A stretch of DNA of 36,971 bases from an uncultured Acetatifactor sp. Its GTDB lineage: Bacteria > Bacillota > Clostridia > Lachnospirales > Lachnospiraceae. Numbering within the stretch: the stretch's first letter is position 1; each line of letters starts with the position of its first letter. Positions 34,400-36,971 of the stretch are shown one piece after another. A program made the position numbers and the translations under genes. The notes under the pieces were generated by a model. It saw only the letters and a list, made by a program, of their open reading frames with translations, did not search any database and was not told the origin of the DNA. The stretch lies in assembly GCA_934436245.1 (NCBI GenBank), contig CAKSAM010000026.1, positions 1 to 36,971 on the forward strand, read 5' to 3'.

Positions 34400-34443
34400 A
34401 TCGAAAAATGTGAGCCATTTTCAGGAGAGAAGAAGTCTTAATA
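34400..34443 (+). promoter_or_regulatory. second copy of the ECF-like promoter block
   Basis: TGAGCC (34411-34416), 17 bases and AGTCTTAATA (34434-34443), 28 bases before the ATG at 34472. It aligns without gaps to the block upstream of the PilZ operon, including the A-run before TGA and the GAGA before AGTC. Confidence 0.6.
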
Positions 34444-34471
34444 GATATAAGAAAACATGGAGGAAATCAAG

Positions 34472-34807
34472 ATGAGCAGTATGTTGTATTCAGTACCTGT
34501 TATACTGGCAGGCTATCGGATCATACAAATTGAAGACGAAGCAACACCGCTGGCACAGACAGCCCGGAATGGCTATTACGGTGACATGATAGCCGGAATG
34601 TTGGGCATTGGAATATTACTGCTTTTGATGGTATACATTATTTTCTGTAGAAAATATCAGAAACGGATCATAGAACTGCAGGAGGGGGCACATCCCGGAT
34701 GGAACTGGTGGAAACTTAGAAAACAGGCAACGGAGCTGGAGGACAAAAAAGCGGAAGGAATTGTAGAAGACATTAAACGTGCAGCAAAAAGCTATATGAC
34801 AATTTAA
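34472..34807 (+). CDS. 111-aa one-helix membrane protein with a DEAxPLA motif
   Basis: The 111-aa product starts with a short hydrophobic segment (MLYSVPVILAGY) followed by IIQIEDEATPLAQ (motif I20-A28), then a membrane helix (about 38-58, MIAGMLGIGILLLLMVYIIF). A cytoplasmic tail has basic and Trp-rich parts (HPGWNWWKLRKQ). The motif is nearly identical to the two copies in the large coiled-coil surface protein 0.8 kb upstream. The ATG at 34472 is preceded by GGAGGA; the in-frame ATG at 34457 overlaps this site. It has its own ECF-like promoter and is closed by a terminator. No family recognised. Confidence 0.75.
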   Translation: MSSMLYSVPVILAGYRIIQIEDEATPLAQTARNGYYGDMIAGMLGIGILLLLMVYIIFCRKYQKRIIELQEGAHPGWNWWKLRKQATELEDKKAEGIVEDIKRAAKSYMTI

Positions 34808-34815
34808 AGCATTTC

Positions 34816-34849
34816 AATCCGGGGGCTTCGATCTGTCCCCGGATTTTTT
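34816..34849 (+). terminator. intrinsic terminator after the 111-aa gene
   Basis: AATCCGGGG (34816-34824) and CCCCGGATT (34837-34845) form a perfect 9-bp stem with a 12-base loop, continuing into six T (34844-34849). Confidence 0.93.
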
Positions 34850-34851
34850 CG

Positions 34852-34880
34852 TTGCTGATGTTCACACCGGATGTTATAAT
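34852..34880 (+). promoter_or_regulatory. sigma-A promoter of rmlD
   Basis: TTGCTG (34852-34857), 17 bases and a perfect TATAAT (34875-34880), 69 bases before the ATG. Confidence 0.75.
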
Positions 34881-34949
34881 CATGCTTGTGGGGCAGAGAT
34901 ATTCCGGCACCATAGCAATAGCAATGAGGAAAGAAGAGGAAGACAATCT

Positions 34950-35792
34950 ATGAAGGTCTTGGTAACAGGTGTAAAAGGTCAGTTGGGATATGATGTAGTA
35001 AATGAGTTGACAAAACGTGGCATTGAAGCCATCGGTGTGGATATTCAGGAGATGGATATCACTGATGCTGCCAGTGTGGAAAAGGTGATCGGGGAGACAG
35101 CACCGGATGCTGTGGTACACTGTGCAGCCTATACTGCGGTGGATGCGGCGGAAGACAATGTGGAGATCTGCCGTAAGGTCAATGCGGACGGTACGCAGAA
35201 CATTGCGGATGTCTGCAAAAAGTTAGACTGCAAGATGGTCTATATCAGTACCGATTATGTATTTGACGGCAAGGGCACCAGAGCCTGGGAGCCCGACGAT
35301 GAGCGCCATCCTCTGAACGTATACGGACAGACCAAATACGAGGGCGAGCTGGCAGTGCAGAATACACTGGAGAAGTATTTTATCGTAAGAATCTCCTGGG
35401 TATTCGGTGTGAACGGTAAGAATTTCATCAAGACCATGCTGAACCTGGGCAAGACCCACGACCATCTCACGGTAGTGAACGATCAGTTTGGGTCCCCTAC
35501 CTATACTTATGATCTGGCAAGGCTTCTGGTGGACATGGTGCTGACTGACAAATACGGCATTTATCATGCGACCAATGAAGGTATCTGTAACTGGTATGAA
35601 TTTGCCTGCGAGATCTTCCGTCAGGCCGGGATGAATGTGGATGTGGCTCCCGTACCGGCTTCCGAGTATCCGACGAAAGCAAAGAGACCGGAGAACAGCC
35701 GTATGAGCAAGGAAAAACTGACGGATAACGGATTCGAAAGACTTCCCTCCTGGCAGGATGCGTTGGAACGTTATCTGCTGCAGATACAGTAG
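34950..35792 (+). CDS. rmlD: dTDP-4-dehydrorhamnose reductase
   Basis: The 280-aa product is the RmlD/RfbD-type reductase that makes dTDP-L-rhamnose for cell-surface polysaccharide, using NAD(P)H. The N-terminal GVKGQLG (7-13) is the nucleotide-binding glycine loop. ISTDYVFDG (99-107) holds the catalytic Thr/Asp region, and Tyr125-x-x-x-Lys129 is the reductase pair. FGSPTYTYDLA and RPENSRMS are family signatures. Length is normal. The other rhamnose genes (rmlA, B, C) are not beside it, so the pathway is split in this genome. It has its own promoter and terminator. Confidence 0.93.
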   Translation: MKVLVTGVKGQLGYDVVNELTKRGIEAIGVDIQEMDITDAASVEKVIGETAPDAVVHCAAYTAVDAAEDNVEICRKVNADGTQNIADVCKKLDCKMVYISTDYVFDGKGTRAWEPDDERHPLNVYGQTKYEGELAVQNTLEKYFIVRISWVFGVNGKNFIKTMLNLGKTHDHLTVVNDQFGSPTYTYDLARLLVDMVLTDKYGIYHATNEGICNWYEFACEIFRQAGMNVDVAPVPASEYPTKAKRPENSRMSKEKLTDNGFERLPSWQDALERYLLQIQ

Positions 35793-35848
35793 CTGTTCGT
35801 TTTATAAGCAGACGCTGTATAGGTGGAAAATTACGGGAAATACTTCAG

Positions 35849-35880
35849 GGAGCGGTATCGGAAATGGTACGGCTCCTTTT
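35849..35880 (+). terminator. terminator after rmlD
   Basis: GGAGCGGTATC (35849-35859) and GGTACGGCTCC (35866-35876) form an 11-bp stem with one mismatch, loop GGAAAT, then TTTT. Confidence 0.82.
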
Positions 35881-35892
35881 GCGTATATGATG

Positions 35893-36010
35893 AGCCAAGT
35901 ACAGATTTGTGCCTGCACAAGAATCTGTATTTGGCGAATGTACATTATTAAGCTACTAAGTGGGATGGTGTACAAAGTATACAAATCGAGTAGGGCCAGC
36001 CTGCCCGATT
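35893..36010 (+). repeat. two palindromic hairpins between rmlD and rpsL
   Basis: The 358-base gap before rpsL holds the rmlD terminator, these hairpins and the rpsL promoter. The first hairpin, 35893-35935, pairs GCCAAGTACAGATT with AATCTGTATTTGGC, and GTGC with GCAC above; it has one G-T pair and a small bulge, about 19 pairs in all. The second pairs AATCGAGTAGG (35984-35994) with CCTGCCCGATT (36000-36010), one mismatch, loop GCCAG. Neither has a T tract. The long first one looks like a dispersed palindromic element. The stretch between them (35936-35983) shows nothing I can name. Confidence 0.65.
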
Positions 36011-36063
36011 GAAATATATATGAAAAAATCCCGTAAAAATGCGTAAAATCTATAAAAATCCGG

Positions 36064-36092
36064 TTGACAACGGAAGTTGTAACAAGTATACT
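36064..36092 (+). promoter_or_regulatory. sigma-A promoter of rpsL
   Basis: TTGACA (36064-36069), 17 bases and TATACT (36087-36092), 58 bases before the rpsL ATG. A strong promoter, as expected for a ribosomal operon. Confidence 0.87.
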
Positions 36093-36150
36093 ATTAAAGC
36101 GTGCCAGAAAAGGTGCGTCTATTATACTATTAAGAAAGAGGTGAAACAGA

Positions 36151-36573
36151 ATGCCAACATTTAACCAGTTAGTAAGAAAAGGACGTCAGACCTCTGTTAA
36201 GAAGTCTACTGCACCTGCTCTCCAGAAGGGTTACAACTCTCTTCACAAGAAAGCAACAGACGTTTCTGCTCCCCAGAAGCGTGGTGTATGTACCGCTGTT
36301 AAGACAGCAACTCCTAAAAAGCCTAACTCTGCTCTTAGAAAGATCGCCAGAGTACGTCTTTCCAACGGAATCGAAGTTACCAGCTACATTCCCGGTGAAG
36401 GTCACAATCTGCAGGAGCACAGCGTTGTTTTGATCCGTGGTGGTCGTGTTAAGGACCTGCCCGGTACCAGATACCACATTATCCGTGGTACCCTTGATAC
36501 CGCCGGTGTCGCTAACAGAAAACAGGCTCGTTCCAAGTACGGCGCTAAGAGACCTAAGGATGCTAAGAAATAA
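36151..36573 (+). CDS. rpsL: 30S ribosomal protein S12
   Basis: The 140-aa product is S12 of the decoding centre. It begins [18 protein letters not shown] and contains the loops [20 protein letters not shown] and [11 protein letters not shown], which include the usual streptomycin-contacting Lys positions in wild-type form (KKPNSAL). A C-terminal [12 protein letters not shown] closes it. GAGGTGA is 8 bases upstream of the ATG. It starts the str operon. Confidence 0.98.
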   Translation: MPTFNQLVRKGRQTSVKKSTAPALQKGYNSLHKKATDVSAPQKRGVCTAVKTATPKKPNSALRKIARVRLSNGIEVTSYIPGEGHNLQEHSVVLIRGGRVKDLPGTRYHIIRGTLDTAGVANRKQARSKYGAKRPKDAKK

Positions 36574-36595
36574 GTAGTATCCGGGGCGTTTTGAA

Positions 36596-36657
36596 CATCG
36601 GACCGAAAGTTCGATGAAAATCCGCAAGGATTTTTGGAGACGATGCGGACATCGTCT
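36596..36657 (+). repeat. three tandem hairpins after rpsL
   Basis: Directly after rpsL there are three back-to-back hairpins. A: CATCGGAC (36596-36603) with GTTCGATG (36609-36616), loop CGAAA. B: AAAATCC (36617-36623), GCAA tetraloop, GGATTTT (36628-36634). C: AGACGATG (36638-36645), loop CGGA, CATCGTCT (36650-36657). All stems are perfect (one G-T pair in A). None is followed by a long T tract. Confidence 0.85.
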
Positions 36658-36683
36658 TTGTACCACAAAAACGAAACTAAGAA

Positions 36684-36727
36684 AAGTGTTGGAATTCTGT
36701 GATACAGATATAACAGCGCGAACACTT
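36684..36727 (+). other. open-loop hairpin in the rpsL-rpsG gap
   Basis: AAGTGTT (36684-36690) pairs with AACACTT (36721-36727). Inside, TCTGT (36696-36700) pairs with ACAGA (36704-36708) with loop GAT. The stretch to 36785 also has the palindrome CACATGTG (36735-36742) but no gene. Confidence 0.5.
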
Positions 36728-36785
36728 GGGGAAACACATGTGAGTACCTATGATTTAACGTAACTAGTGAGAAGAACAGAACTGA

Positions 36786-36889
36786 CATAAAAGCGAGTGC
36801 AAGCTTGCTTGCAGACGAACTTTTATGGAAGGGCTGGGTCGGCGAACAGCCGACATCGAGGCATCTTAGATGCCGAGATAACGTATCTC
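36786..36889 (+). repeat. long hairpin plus three short tandem hairpins before rpsG
   Basis: D: CATAAAAG (36786-36793) pairs with CTTTTATG (36820-36827), and inside it TGCAAGC (36798-36804) pairs with GCTTGCA (36807-36813). E: GTCGGC (36838-36843), loop GAACA, GCCGAC (36849-36854). F: GGCATC (36860-36865), loop TTA, GATGCC (36869-36874). G: GAGATA (36875-36880), loop ACG, TATCTC (36884-36889). E, F and G follow one another almost without gaps and end 31 bases before the rpsG start. Confidence 0.85.
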
Positions 36890-36920
36890 ACGAGAACAAT
36901 TTGTTAAGGAGGGAAGAACC

Positions 36921-36971
36921 GTGCCACGTAAAGGACATATTCAGAAAAGAGATGTATTAGCAGATCCTTTA
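36921..36971 (+). CDS. rpsG: 30S ribosomal protein S7, N-terminal fragment
   Basis: A GTG at 36921 preceded by AAGGAGGGA starts VPRKGHIQKRDVLADPL, the conserved beginning of S7, and runs off the window end. S7 nucleates assembly of the 30S head. The order rpsL-rpsG is the str operon. In E. coli S7 represses its own translation through the rpsL-rpsG gap; here that gap is 347 bases and highly structured. Only 17 codons are visible. Confidence 0.93.
   Translation, partial: MPRKGHIQKRDVLADPL

Noticed and set aside
1..36971. CRISPR arrays, tRNA or rRNA genes, insertion sequences and integrases
   Set aside because: No regularly spaced repeats, no tRNA-like cloverleaf, no rRNA core sequences and no transposase or integrase motifs were seen on either strand.

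Overview
The window looks like a chromosomal segment of a low-to-mid GC Gram-positive anaerobe of the Clostridia, most likely family Lachnospiraceae. The evidence is the gene order rpmG-secE-nusG-rplK-rplA-rplJ-rplL-rpoB-rpoC, strong GGAGG-type ribosome binding sites, sigma-A promoters with 17-base spacers, a zinc-binding L33, long surface proteins with a signal peptide and a C-terminal membrane helix, and a DUF4860-type gene. This is a reading from sequence features and memory; no search was run.

Region 1 (1-5575) holds the tail of a membrane protein gene, a SAM methyltransferase, hslO (Hsp33) and glutamine-dependent nadE, all on the plus strand. A small HTH gene with its own promoter follows, convergent with a minus-strand orphan gene resembling the flagellar cap protein FliD. 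Region 2 (5576-10640) is one very long surface protein gene (1589 aa) ending in an intrinsic terminator.

Region 3 (10705-22404) is the ribosomal protein and RNA polymerase cluster. It has three sigma-A promoters (before rpmG, rplJ and rpoB), intrinsic terminators after rplA and rplL, an L10 leader with an attenuator, and an rplK leader that imitates the L1 site of 23S rRNA.

Region 4 (22500-34850) is an accessory block lying between rpoC and the rpsL-rpsG operon. It contains a six-helix chemoreceptor-like protein and a minus-strand series of nine genes. Those nine are a degenerate GGDEF protein, an ECF sigma factor, a membrane protein that is probably its anti-sigma partner, a transglutaminase-like lipoprotein, a GspF-like protein and four small one-helix proteins of pseudopilin type. 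Divergent from them is a PilZ gene followed by a 1075-aa coiled-coil surface protein. A small lipoprotein gene and a 111-aa one-helix membrane protein come next. The coiled-coil protein and the 111-aa protein share an unusual motif, [VI]-[QK]-I-x-D-E-A-[AT]-P-L-A. Their promoter regions share a block, TGA-x-CC, 17 bases, AGTCTTAATA, that resembles an ECF sigma promoter. My main hypothesis is one envelope regulon linking the ECF sigma factor, PilZ/GGDEF signalling and the two motif proteins.

Region 5 (34852-36971) is rmlD (dTDP-rhamnose synthesis), a hairpin-rich intergenic region, rpsL and the first codons of rpsG. The 347-base gap between rpsL and rpsG contains about eight short hairpins and is the most structured non-coding stretch in the window.
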